This document shows, piece after piece, positions 45,080-56,019 of a stretch of 64,000 bases of DNA. The stretch is from Brachypterus glaber (taxonomy: Eukaryota; Arthropoda; Insecta; Coleoptera; Kateretidae), in NCBI GenBank assembly GCA_958510825.1, contig OY294044.1, positions 81,514,895-81,578,894 of the forward strand, given 5' to 3'. The position numbers were made by a program, and so were the translations under genes. Each line of letters opens with the position of its first letter. Position 1 is the first letter of the stretch. The notes under the pieces are model-generated. The model worked only from the letters and a program-made list of their open reading frames with translations. It ran no database searches and was not told the DNA's origin.

Positions 45080-47169
45080 CCGAATCGCCGAAAGAAATTC
45101 AAATAAACTATCAAAACGCTCGTGGTTTAAATACAAAATTACTAGACCTATTTACCGCAACATCTGCTGACTTCGATACAATAATTTTGACGGAAACTTG
45201 GTTGGACGACCCAGTATATAGTGAGGAACTTTTTAATGTGAACTATAAAGTATTTCGATCTGACCGGGATAAGATTCAATCAGGAAAATCAAGAGGGGGT
45301 GGAACGTTAATTGCTGTAAAATCCAAATATGACTGTGATCAGATTCCACATCAAACGAAAGTTAAGGAAGCAGAAATGTTATGTGTTAAAATCAACTTTG
45401 GTTCTTCCGCGATTTATATTATTAGTATATATATTACGGATGCTTCCAACGATGACTACGAAGCACTATTTGACGAAATTTCTTCTTTAAATTTTGTTTA
45501 TAAAAATATACTTATAGTAGGTGATTTTAATTTACCAGAACTTAGTGAATATTATGATAATAACTTAACTTCTAATAAAGTAATTACTTTCTTGAACTTT
45601 ATTAATTTACTAAGCATAAATCAGTACAACTTTGTAAGAAACTCGTCAAATAGGTTGCTAGATTTAGTATTAAGTAATTTAAACTGTGATGTGAAAAGAG
45701 AATTAGTACCTATACTAAAAGAAGACAATTACCATCCTTCAATAAATATAAATTTCAAAATTAAATATGAAAAAATCTCGACTCCAGGTAATATTCTCGA
45801 GTATGATTTTAAGAAAGGGAATTATATGTTATTAAACGAGTTAATAAGTTCAATAGATTGGAATTTTTTGTACATTCATATTGCAAATGTTGATGTACTA
45901 GTTGATGAATTTTATAAATCCATTTATAATGTACTTGATATATGCATTCCAAAAAGAACTAAACGTAGGCAAAAATATCCCAATTGGTATAATAGGGATA
46001 TAATAAATAAAATCAAAGAAAAAAACTTTAATAGAAAAATGCTTAAAAAATATAAAAGTGATTATTACAGTAACAAATACAATAATATTAGAAGCCAATT
46101 AAAACGCGATATTAAAAATGCATATATTAAATACATACAGGATACTGAGGAAGTCATACAAGAAAATAGCAATCAATTCTGGAAGTTTATTAAAAACAAA
46201 AAAGGATCTTGTCAGTATCCTGATACAATGAAATTAAATGACGAGTGTTTTAGTGGTGGATATGAAGTAGCTGAAGCATTTGCAACATTTTTTAGTAGTA
46301 TTTACAAAGAATCTGATGACAATGTAAACGAAGACCCTGGTAATGATGAATTTTGTAATTCTCCTTCAATAAAAATTGAGAATATTTCAGTAGAAGATGT
46401 CCTAAAGGCAATTAAAAAACTTAAAAATACAAAATCTATCGGTCCAGATGGGATTCCGACTTGCATTGTTAAAGGTAGTGCTGAGACGATTGCTTTGCCA
46501 TTGTCAGTCATATTTAATGCTTCTTTAGAACAGGGAATATTTCCACAAAAGTGGAAATTGGCCAGAATTATTCCTGTACATAAAAAAGGTTCGAAATCAG
46601 ATATAAATAATTATAGGCCAATTTCACTTTTAAATATATTCTCTAAAGTGTTTGAAATAATAATAAATGAACGCATTCGATTTCACTTAGGTTCCTTAAT
46701 ATCAGAACACCAACATGGTTTTATTAGTAAGAGATCCACTGCGACTAATCTTGTCTGTTTTTCTCAGTTTGTGTCAGAGGCTTTGGAAGGATTTTATCAG
46801 GTAGATGTTATCTATACAGATCTAACCAAGGCCTTTGATACAGTACCACATAGTATATTACTTTTAGTTTTGGACAAATTAGGTTTTTGCAAACATCTGC
46901 TCAAGTTCTTTGATTCTTACCTAAGGGGTAGAGCCCAGTTTATATTCTACAATGGATTTATTTCTAGATTATTTTTTGCACTATCGGGAATGCCTCAGGG
47001 TAGTATCCTGGGCCCTCTACTTTTTATATTATTCGTCAATAGTTTAAAAAAAATCATAAAATACTCTTTTTACCTTCTGTTTGCTGACGATTTGAAGTTT
47101 TTTAAAATAATCAAATCTGAACTTGACTGCCTTGAACTGCAGAATGACATTGATAATATAAGCCAATAA
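45070..47169 (+). pseudogene. Non-LTR ORF2: AP-type endonuclease and reverse transcriptase
   Basis: The frame is open from about 45070 (QNARGLNTKLLDLF, then TETWLDD, the endonuclease N-terminus) although its first ATG is not obvious. Counting from 45187: endonuclease/exonuclease/phosphatase domain to about residue 200 (ILIVGDFNLPEL near 100), a linker of about 150 residues, then RT with NYRPISLLNIFSKVFE, GFISKRSTATNL, DLTKAFDTVPH, SGMPQGSILGPLLF and catalytic FADD at 632-635. It ends at a stop after DNISQ (47167-47169), where about ten bases seem to be missing; the protein resumes in another frame. It primes reverse transcription at nicked target DNA. Confidence 0.88.
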
Positions 47170-47203
47170 TAAGTTAGAATTTAATATTAAAAAATGTCAG
47201 GTT

Positions 47204-47893
47204 ATGACGTACTCTAGAAAAGTAAACACGATCTTTTATAATTATGATATGAATGGTACTTACCTTGAACGCGTTAATAGTTTTACGGATTTAGGATTGT
47301 TCAATAGTAACCTTTCTTATGAGAATCATATTAATAAAGTAGCTATGCAAGCTTATAAGAATTTAGGATTTGTCATTAGAAACTCTCAAAGTTTTTTAAA
47401 AACTCAAACATTAGACATATTATATAATGCGTTTGTGAGATCCAAACTAGAGTACGCCAGTGTAGTATGGAGCCCATATTATCAGTGTCATTCGAATACT
47501 GTAGAAAAAATACAAAAGAAATTTCTTAGATTTAAACATTTTAAACAACATGGAACTTATAACATTTCCTACACTGACTCGTTAGTTAATTTCAATTTTG
47601 AAACCCTTTCCAAAAGAAGAATGATGTCTCGTGCTATATTTTTATATAAAATTGTTAATTTTCTTGTTGATTGCCCTGATTTACTTTCTAGGATATTGTT
47701 TCTTATACCCACAAATACAAGACATTCGGCAACATTCTTCATTGAACGAACAAGAACAAATGCACACCAAAATTGTCCATTAAATGCGTGTCTTTCAATT
47801 TTTAACACATATTTAAATAATATTGATATGAATTGCACTACACTCTCCATTTTTAAAAATCTCATTAGAAATTCAATTCCCAATTTATATTAG
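47204..47893 (+). pseudogene. Non-LTR ORF2 C-terminal part
   Basis: Continues the RT thumb and C-terminal region (LGLFNSNLSYENHINKV, ARNSQ-like FVIRNSQSFLKTQTLDILYN, FVRSKLEYASVVWSPYY), as in Jockey/CR1 proteins, ending NSIPNLY at 47893. It is separated from the RT part only by the short deletion at about 47165-47175, so one ORF2 was intact before that event. Confidence 0.85.
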
Positions 47894-48474
47894 CTACTAT
47901 TTTATATTATTGTTATTACTTAGGATTAGTACTTATATACCATATAATTTTGTAAATTTTCCTGTAATTGGGCGATTCGGCCTGTTGGAAATAAATAAAT
48001 AAATAAATAAAAACGAATATATTTAAATTAAAAAAATTGTAGATAAACAAGAAATAAGTGTAGTTTTGGTCAAAACGAGAAAAAAATGCTTGTTTTAGAA
48101 ATCTTAACTTAAGATGAAGGTCCTTTATTAAAGGATAATGTGAATTTTTGTAAATCAATAAATCATGATTTAATGATTCTGCAGAATATGGAATTTTAAC
48201 TGCAAATAGCTATCCAAGATCCTTCACCTACCATAATTATATGGTTTTAAGTATATTATTTATAATTAAAAGAGTGTTTAAAATAATTAATTTTATTTGC
48301 AATGAAGATATTATACTTTTTTATTTAGCTAATAGTTAAATCTTGATTTATTTTAGCATTTTCTTATTTTTCATGTATGTCCATAGAGTTTATGGTACAA
48401 TTTTTAAATATGCGTACTTCATTAGTAATTTTTCTGTTATTTAGTAACCATTTTCCTTAAAATTTACATCTATA

Positions 48475-48558
48475 ATTGAGGAGCAGTATTTCAAAAGTTA
48501 ACAATCCAATATAGGTAATAAGGATTTGTTAACTTTTGAAATAATGCTCCTCAATTCA
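48475..48558. repeat. Near-perfect hairpin, 32-bp arms
   Basis: AATTGAGGAGCAGTATTTCA at 48475 pairs with 48539-48558 with one mismatch, and TTAACAA with TTGTTAA, leaving a loop of about 18 bases. It sits close to the inner end of the right foldback arm. Confidence 0.85.
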
Positions 48559-49045
48559 GCTTTTACCTTTTTTTCTCATCTTTTTTATGTAATTCGACAT
48601 TTTCATAGATTTTTGGTCATTTTGAATAGTTATTAAATTGACAGATTATTTTTTGAGAGATGTCAGATAAATAACACGCCTACTCAATCAGTTTTGTTAT
48701 CTTAAAAAATAATTTATTGCAATATGTATCCTTTCAGAAAAATAAGAATAAAAAATAAACTATAATTTCAAATTAAAATTTAAAAATACTCACCTACTGA
48801 AGAAAGACCACTTAACATTATGAAGGCGAAAAATTTTCAAATTATACATTTTGCTCTAATCCCCACGGCTTTAAAATAACCCCTTTATAAAAATCTGTAT
48901 TACTGAAAAATATAATAATATTTTAAATAATTAAAATTACCTCTAGAAACTGACATGTTTTGAGTATATTCATTTCATTTCATCAATTTTGTATAGATCG
49001 GTCAAAAGTTATAACGGTTTAAAAAGTGGCCGGTTTTTTTTTTGA

Positions 49046-49735
49046 AAATTTCGTTGTATTTTTAATACTGAATTTTATTTGTTAATACATATTTTTTATG
49101 TATATCACCAACATTGGTATTTAATACCTTACTTGTGATATTAAATACTACAATTTGTGTATTGTATACCAACATAGAGAACGTACATTTGGATCCCCAC
49201 GCAACATGTGTTTATTAATACTGTAACATTTGGTAAATTATATCACAGTTATATGATAGTTTGGTCGTACTTGTGTTATTGATCTAGTTTAAAGTATGTT
49301 ACAGTATTTAGTAAAATAACAATCGGTAAATAATACCAAAATTTTGATTAGTAATAATAGAAAGGAAATTAAAAAAAAGGATCGATTATTTGACAGTGTG
49401 TAGATGTGTGTGGTTGCAATCTTTATATTATTACTAATCAAAATTTTGGTATTATTTACCGATTGTTAATTTGATAGATCAGTAATACAACTTAACAACA
49501 GCTCAAAGTATACAAAGTGTGATATATTTACCAAATGTTACAGTAACTTTACTACATGCTAGTATTAATAAACACATGTTGCGTAGGAATCCAAATGTAC
49601 CAGCACGTTGTGATGTTGTATTTATTATCACAAGTATAGTATTAAATACCAATGGGGGCGATATAAATAACAAATATGTATTTACAAATAAAATTTAGTA
49701 TTAAAATTACAATGACATTTTCTGAGTGCACCCTC
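49046..49735. mobile_element. Foldback element of about 690 bp
   Basis: Arms of about 300 bp pair: TTTTTAATACTGAATTTTAT against 49697-49710, ACATTTGGATCCCCACGCAA against 49583-49601, ACCAAAATTTTGATTAGTAA against 49434-49453. The centre is near 49390. The right end reads AATGACATTTTCTGAGTGC. It begins where the preceding foldback loses its terminus. Confidence 0.8.
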
Positions 49736-49790
49736 TATATTATTTAAAACACCATAACTTAAATTAAAAAAAAAAATAAGTAGCGTAATT

Positions 49791-50023
49791 TCACACAACA
49801 ATAGTCCAGAACCACACAACTATTATAGTCCAGCCACACACCTTTATAAAGTGCTTGAGCAGCGTATTTAAAAAATATTGAAAACATGTTGCTGCACAGG
49901 GGACACCAACTTTCATGAAGAATTTTAAACATTTAAAAACAATTACCCCCCGCCCCCTGGACATTGAGTTAAAACATGGACTATAGTTGTGGGGCTGGAC
50001 TATAGTTGTGTGAAGTTACGGTA
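49791..50023. mobile_element. MITE with duplicated ACAACTATAGTCCAG terminal motif
   Basis: TAGCGTAATTTCACACAAC at the left matches the complement of the right end (TACCGTAACTTCACACAAC). Each terminal repeat holds the motif CACAACTATAGTCCA twice. The unit is 233 bp. Confidence 0.82.
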
Positions 50024-50032
50024 ACTTTGCCT

Positions 50033-50350
50033 TCTGTTTATTTGTCTGTTTGTCTGTTCGTCTGTCCGTCTGTCGGTCTGTCCATTCGATGTCACCTTTT
50101 TCGTATACACGATAACTCAAGACCGAATTTTTCGATTGACTCAAAGTTTGCAGGAAACAATGCTTTTGTTATAAGGATCAATTATACCTACTATGAAAAA
50201 AAAAATTGACATGACTTTCGTCTTGTCCTGACTTTTAAAATTACACTCTTGTCTAAATTTTTCTCGAAATCAAGACTAGTAGTAACGAAAAATCTCGATT
50301 CTCGTGAAAACCTAATAACTTCAGAAAGACAGACAAGGCATCGTTCTTAC
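50033..50350 (+). repeat. TCTG microsatellite joined to an R1-like core
   Basis: TGTCTGTTTGTCTGTTCGTC units (50040-50092) are followed by CGATGTCACCTTTTTCGTAT and ACACGATAACTCAAGACCGA, matching the core of R1 copy 2 (18692-18730). The open frame across it is not a gene. Confidence 0.6.
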
Positions 50351-50731
50351 TTGAGTACACATTTAGTTAGATTAAGTAGCGCTACTGCATTTGTAATTCG
50401 AAAAATAAAGTAACACAACTCTTGAGATGATATCTCGAAACTCTGGTAATCATTTATGCACTGTTGTAAAATGTAAATTAAATTATACAAATAAATCAGT
50501 TCGTATTGCAACGACACAACTGTCCATTTATTAATACAATGTATGTAATACAGTAGCGTTCTTGTGGTTACTTTTTTATGGATGGTTACCCAGTGATTAA
50601 CACTAAACTAATATCATACTTTTGAGAGATTTCTGATTTTGAAATGTTTTTAAAAATTATCGAGGTTTTCGATATTGAAAGATATACCTTAAAATGCAAG
50701 GATGTGTCAAAGCGGGAGCTACATGAGTCGC
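50351..50731. other. Spacer, nothing recognised
   Basis: No open frame or repeat partner seen. Confidence 0.4.
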
Positions 50732-50739
50732 ATGCGCAG

Positions 50740-52687
50740 TAGGGTGATGCAAAAAAATTCAAAATGATATTTTTAGGGAGGCCCAAAGCTCAAATTATTC
50801 TATTTGGTGTAGAAAGAAACTAGATAAAATTTTATTAAAAAATTTTAAAATTTAGAGTTGGCTCAAAAAGCTCAAAGTTTAGAACGTTCCACGTCCTTAC
50901 AGTTAGTGCATTATACCTATAAACCTGTAACCGATCTGCTTCAAATTCATATCATAGTTAGTACTATCTATAGTACCACATTACAATATTGTAATTTAAA
51001 AAAAAAAATTCAACTGTTTCTAGTAGAGATCGTGATTCATGATTCGTTTGGTTATTATTTAATTATAATATATATTTCCTATAAATAAAAGAGTCTGAAA
51101 TCCTTCAAAAACAACGAAAAACGACTAAAAATAGCATATTTAAGACTCAATTTTGCCCCAATAGCTTAAGTGTGTGAGAAATATATACCATAACTAATTA
51201 GTTCTAAGTGTGCTTTTTAAAAGTAAAAAACATAATTTGGCCAATGCAAAACATACACCGTTTTTAAACCCTTTTAAAAAATCAACTATTGAAATTTATG
51301 CCTTAAAATAGGATTTTTCGAAATATATAATATATATTGATATATATTATATATGATCTTACAAGTCAGGCATAAAAACCGACGGATAACACCGGCACAC
51401 AAAAAAAATTAAGTAGAATGTGCATTTGACCGGACCCTACCTACGGGTACGTATTTTGGTCCGCTGAATCCGAATTCGAGGTCAGTTTTACCCCTATACC
51501 CTCGAAATTTCGAGAAAACTTCAAAAAACCGTAAAAATGATGAAAATTGGCAGTTTTAATGATAAAAAAATGTTTTGGAACTAAACTAAGCGTGATTTTC
51601 ATATATTTCGATCCGCTGAATATGAATCGAAACTTAATTGAGACCACGAGCCATTTTAAATATGAAAAAATCACACAAAACTCTCGAAAATTCCGAAAAA
51701 ATATAGTTTTCATGATAAAAAAACTTCTTCTGTCCAATTCAGATAAAATTTTATATCTTTTGATGTCTTCAATTCGCATCTTAATTTTTTTAGTCGAATC
51801 ACTCTCTAAAGCTGGAAAAATTCGAAAAGATTGTAAAAATGACCATTCATAACAGAAAAAAAATTGATTGAACATGATTTAATGCCTAAAATAAATACTC
51901 TATAACGTAGATATATCAAATAACTTGAAATCTGTGAAAAACACAAGACATAATTTTGGAGGGTTTGTGTGATTTTTTTACATTTAAAACGGCTCGTGGT
52001 CTCAATAAAGTTTCGATTCATATTCAGCGGATCGAAATACATGAAAATCACTCTTAGTTTAGTTCCAAAAAATTTTTTTATCATTAAAACTGCCGATTTT
52101 CATCATTTTTACGGTTTTTCGAAGTTTTCTCGAAATTTCGAGGGTGTAGGGGTCAAACTGACCTCGAATTCGGATTCAGCGGACCAAAATACGTACCCGT
52201 AGGTAGGTCCGGTCAAATGCACATTCTACTTAATTTTTTTTGTGTGCCGGTGTAATTTTTTAAGCAGAAATTTATTTTTTTGCATTTAAAATTCACAATA
52301 AAAAAATCCAATAAAAAATATTCAGAAAAAAACTATTATTTTTTTGATAAACCAAGACTCTCTTAGCAATTATCTGTCATAGTACGGGAAAAGCATTATT
52401 ATTATTATTGTTAATATATTATGTATATGACATATATTTAAAAAAAAAACATTAATATACTAAAATTGTTTTATTTTTTTTTTGCAGTTATTCGGTTTCC
52501 TATGCAAGAAATATATATTTTTTAACATATTCTCCCACTTTTAACCGTTTTGAGCCACCTCTAAATGTTAATATTTTTGGATAAAATTTTACATAGTTTC
52601 TTTCTAAACCAAATAAAGTAATTTGAGCTTTGGGCCCCCAAAAAATTCCAAAAAATAAATAAATGTGCAATTTTTTGCATCACCCTA
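50740..52687. mobile_element. Non-autonomous element with TAGGGTG ends and exact 8-bp duplication
   Basis: ATGCGCAG stands at 50732-50739 and 52688-52695. Ends read TAGGGTGATGCAAAAAA in inverted orientation, with arms of about 140 bp (AAAGCTCAAATTA, AGAAAGAAACTA and GGCTCAAAA blocks). The TAG-R-GTG start and the 8-bp duplication match the transposon at 29234-33099, so both may use one class of transposase. A palindromic R5 element (51390-52252) is inserted inside. Confidence 0.85.
51390..52252. mobile_element. Palindromic element with CACCGGCACAC ends (family R5), long copy
   Basis: An 863-bp unit, nearly self-complementary from end to end, with TAA on both sides (51387-51389, 52253-52255). 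Ends CACCGGCACACAAAAAAAA equal those of the 26410 copy. The opposed open frames at 51441-51875 and 51547-52202 are reflections of the palindrome. CAC termini with a 3-bp duplication suggest CACTA or Chapaev3-type mobilisation. Confidence 0.88.
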
Positions 52688-52743
52688 ATGCGCAGATTGC
52701 GGATCGCTCAATGAAATTTAGGATCTTGTTCCCAAATAGCACC

Positions 52744-52949
52744 GATTGTACCAAAATTCATAGGCTTCATACCTCGGTTCTCGCGTTATTTAAGGCTGTA
52801 GAGATTTCATACTTTGGCTACCCCCCCTAATAGGGGGTGTGTTAGGGGGGTAGCCAAAATATGAAATCTCTATAATCTATTATAACGCAAGAACTGGGGT
52901 ATGAAGTGTATGAATTTTGGTTGCGTTACGTAATACTTGAACGTTCCCT
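52744..52949. mobile_element. MITE with paired arms around a G/C-run centre
   Basis: CCAAAATTCATAGGCTTCAT pairs with 52899-52919 and GAGATTTCATACTTTGGCTA with the complement of 52840-52870; the centre is CCCCCCTAATAGGGGG. The right end reads TGCGTTACGTAATACTTGAA then CGTTCCCT, whose complement recurs at 62999. Confidence 0.75.
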
Positions 52950-53163
52950 AAAATAATTCTCTAATTACTCCATTGGTAATGTTTTTATAATAAATATTTT
53001 GACTTGCTATGATTATGCTTAAAACTTACGCTTAAATGCTTAATTTAATCATATGCATGGCATATTCTTAGTATTTTCTGATATCATTCTTCTAATGCAT
53101 ATTTTAAGAACGTTCTGTAAGCTTCTTTTTATATGTTTATTTTTATTTGCCGCTGTTCTGCAA

Positions 53164-53518
53164 CACGGTGCAGCCTTAAATAAAGTTAAATGAAAAGTCA
53201 AACAACCCCGGATTTATTGATTTTAGGTTGTTTTTGGGACAGTTTCTGACAACAATTGAAATCGCTCACGAAGCCGTTTTTAAATAAAGTCATTCTACTT
53301 CTTCTTCTTCAAGTTTTTCCTGACATCCCAATACGCAGTTTTTTCTATGACACACCATAGCATAGGTACTACTAGCCTACTTTGTTAATGTCCAAAATAA
53401 GACGACCGTGCTTCGTGAGCGATTTCAATTTTTGTCAAAAACAACCTAAACTCAAAAAATCCGTTGTCGTTTGACTTTCCATTTAACTTTGTTTTAAGGT
53501 ACACCGTGACTACTTATT
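53164..53518. mobile_element. MITE with CACGGTG ends
   Basis: CACGGTGCAGCCTTAAATAA pairs with the right end (complement CACGGTGTACCTTAAAACAA), and ATTGAAATCGCTCACGAAGC with the complement of 53413-53432. Arms are about 110 bp. No clear target duplication was seen. Confidence 0.8.
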
Positions 53519-53839
53519 GTTCAGATGTTAAGGCACTTCCATAGACTTTCATAAGAAGCATAATACATATCATACGATGCCGTGATTGGCTTGATGTGCC
53601 GTCATGTATCTTGTGCGCAGGGTTATAACGTACTCATAAGAGCCTGTGGATATGCTCTTAACAGTCTTTGGTAGGTTTTTACCGCCGAAAGACCGTTTAG
53701 GCGGAACCAATATAGCTGACCAGCAACAACTTTGCTATCATTGATATTCTTAGGATTCGATTTATTTGATTAGTCTTTTTAATTTAATGGTATTGAAATT
53801 TTTTAAATAATTTGGAACGAGAGCGAAGCATCATATCGC
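53519..53839. other. Spacer, nothing recognised
   Basis: No open frame or repeat seen. Confidence 0.4.
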
Positions 53840-54080
53840 ACAGTAAGAACTAAACCGTCACAACTAAAAACACACAACGTTCGGGAAATCGCAAAAATAA
53901 AAAAATTTGGTCGAAGCATAGCATAGCGCTAAAGTCACAGCTCTCTCGGATAATAGCAAAACTAGTGTCCATCTGTGGCTAATTCCTCTTTCTATCGATG
54001 GATGGCATAATTTTATGTCGTTTTAGAACAAAATCTCAAAATTGAAAAATTTTGAGTTGTGACGGTTTAGTTCTTACTGT
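53840..54080. mobile_element. MITE with perfect 25-bp ends
   Basis: ACAGTAAGAACTAAACCGTC is exactly complementary to the right end at 54061-54080, extending through ACAAC. The element is 241 bp. No clear target duplication was found. Confidence 0.85.
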
Positions 54081-54090
54081 ACGATATTGT

Positions 54091-54202
54091 CCCCTATCTC
54101 ACGTAACGACGTAACTGACAAAAAATGCAAAAGTCAGATACACTGCAAAAAATGTTCCCTTAAATTAACTTTTTTCATTTAAGTCGTTACGTCAGATAGG
54201 GG
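54091..54202. mobile_element. Small MITE, CCCCTATCTCACGTAACGAC ends
   Basis: The left end pairs with GTCGTTACGTCAGATAGGGG at 54183-54202 with one mismatch. The length is 112 bp. It lies 10 bases after the preceding MITE. Confidence 0.82.
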
Positions 54203-55129
54203 ATTCGTCTTCCCCTAAAAGGTGAGTTTATATATCGTGAGCTGGCTAATTATTTAAAAGCCAGTAATCCATATAGAACAAGATCTTGTTAAATATCTTA
54301 ATTCCTAGAAGAAATGTCAAATTAAATAAAACCTTGACCCGATAAACGGCAATTAAAAAATAATGTTAATTTTTATCAGTGATTTTTTTTAAATATGGCG
54401 AAGGCGCCACTTGGGGGAGCGTTATCGACAATTTGCTTAATTGACAATAATTAAACAATTTACTAACGAGGAATTCAATGGAAATGCAATTTTAATTTAC
54501 AATTTGTAAAACTGTGGCAATTAAAAGCGATACATGTCAAACACGTGTAATAGGTTTTGTTGTTTTCGACGTATTTTCTTAATAATTACACAGGACTGCA
54601 ATCAGGGCTGCAGAAAAACAATTTTTGTTTAGAAAAGTCCGAGACTCGTGCCTTTTTCCGGAAGGCTGTCTTTTTCTGACTTTTTCTGGATTTTTCATTC
54701 TTTTTCTGGACTTTTCTGCCCCTCTCTGTTTTTTTTTTAATATTTTTTAAATTTCGTGCTTTAAATTGGCAGTTTTATGTATACTGGGGAGATTTCTAGC
54801 CAACTTTGATACACCAATCTTCTTGAAAATAATCTAAAAAAGTATTTTTTTTCCAAAGTTCATCTGAGGTACAGGAAAACTTTTATTATCAGATTCAGCG
54901 ACAAACAAACACAAATTTTATGAATCTACTGTAAAAAATTTAAAAAAAGTTCCTAATAACGTGACGTGACAACTGAAGTAAGATTCAAAATTATATAGCT
55001 ATTTTAACGTTAAATTTTCTTAAATCAGTTATTTACTTTAAAGAAACATGCTGTTAAAAGTTAATGGCCATGGTCACCGGTACAATATGTCAAACAACAT
55101 AAATATGTGTTTTTAATACCTACCCAAAA
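54203..55129. other. AT-rich stretch with CTTTTTCTG phrases
   Basis: CTTTTTCTGGA-like phrases recur at 54650-54720 as a small imperfect tandem. No gene recognised. Confidence 0.4.
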
Positions 55130-55510
55130 ATAAAATTCCCTAAAAATATTATATTTAAATGAAAACCACAGTGCAACAAAACGGTGTATTATGCAAAATT
55201 ATAATTTTTAATAATTATTAAATAATAGATAAAACAAGCTTACTTAACACAAAAAAAAGTACAAAATCTTCACAATGGCTGTCAAATTTAACAGTATGTC
55301 ATAGGTTCCTTAGGGATCTTATGACCTACTGTACACAGATTTTTTATAGAGATAAAAAAGGTGTTTTACTTAAAAAAAATATAATTCACATTTAAAATTT
55401 TATTCTTAGCTAAAATATGCATAACTTTATTTTAAAACATAATAATAATTATATTTTATCTCTTTGTAGAAGTTCTCAGTTTACCTTATCTGAATATACA
55501 GCTTACCTTT
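55130..55510 (-). repeat. Dispersed repeat R7, copy 2
   Basis: Reverse-complement match to 20070-20490 in ordered blocks, including AGTAGGTCATAAGATCCC on the minus strand and TGTTGCACTGTG near its end. Confidence 0.65.
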
Positions 55511-55865
55511 GCAGACCTGTGTATTTAGCAAGATATTAAATAAATAAATGTTGCATAATTAACAGCAACTAGTGAACATGTTATAAATAAAAATAATTAT
55601 AGTATGTTGAGTTAAAATTGCTTAATCTTTTTAACAGCTTTTTTGTTAAAAACATTGTAGTACAAAATAAACACTTTTTTATTTTGTTTCTTTAATCAAA
55701 AACTAACAGAGTTTTATTGAAAACCTTCCCTTTGACATTCTTCTTGGAAAATTGTATAATGTATAATAATTGTATAATAATAATTGTATAATAATAATTG
55801 TATAATGCTGAAAGGATCTGCACTGAAAATTCGTTATTGTAGTAAATACTTAACGTTTTTGAATA

Positions 55866-55981
55866 TGGAACCCCAAGAAAGTTTAATAAACATTTACTGG
55901 TTCTTATAGTAATACTTAACGCTGTTATAGTTGGTAACTGTAACAACCAGTGAACATATACTAAACTTTCATGGGGTTCCA
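55866..55981. mobile_element. Small MITE, TGGAACCCCA ends
   Basis: TGGAACCCCAAGAAAGTTTA pairs with the right end at 55962-55981 with one mismatch; the pairing continues to ACTGGTT and AACCAGT. The length is 116 bp. Confidence 0.8.
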
Positions 55982-56019
55982 TGTATAAATGGTCCAGTCA
56001 AATAACGAGAAATTCCTGT

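Larger units (their letters stand above)
44600..48013 (+). mobile_element. Jockey/CR1-like non-LTR retrotransposon, defective
   Basis: ORF1 and ORF2 remnants are followed by a 3' UTR (CCTGTAATTGGGCGATTCGG) and an ATAAATAAATAAATAAATAAA tail at 47990-48012. The 5' end is probably truncated, since ORF1 begins inside its coiled coil. No exact target duplication was identified by eye. Confidence 0.85.
44141..49042. mobile_element. Foldback element split by a non-LTR retrotransposon
   Basis: The left arm (44141 to about 44600) starts CAGGGTGGGCCAAAAAAAAT after TA, with GGCCACTTTTTAAACCATTATAAC. The right arm (about 48560-49042) carries the complement in order, including CCCCACGGC.TTAAAATAACCC and TATAGATCGGT. 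The right terminus is cut short or replaced at about 49042. Between the arms sits a 3.4 kb retrotransposon. Confidence 0.8.

Noticed and set aside
51441..52202. Four open frames of 77 to 144 codons on opposite strands with similar proteins
   Set aside because: The similarity follows from the palindromic element at 51390-52252, not from duplicated genes.
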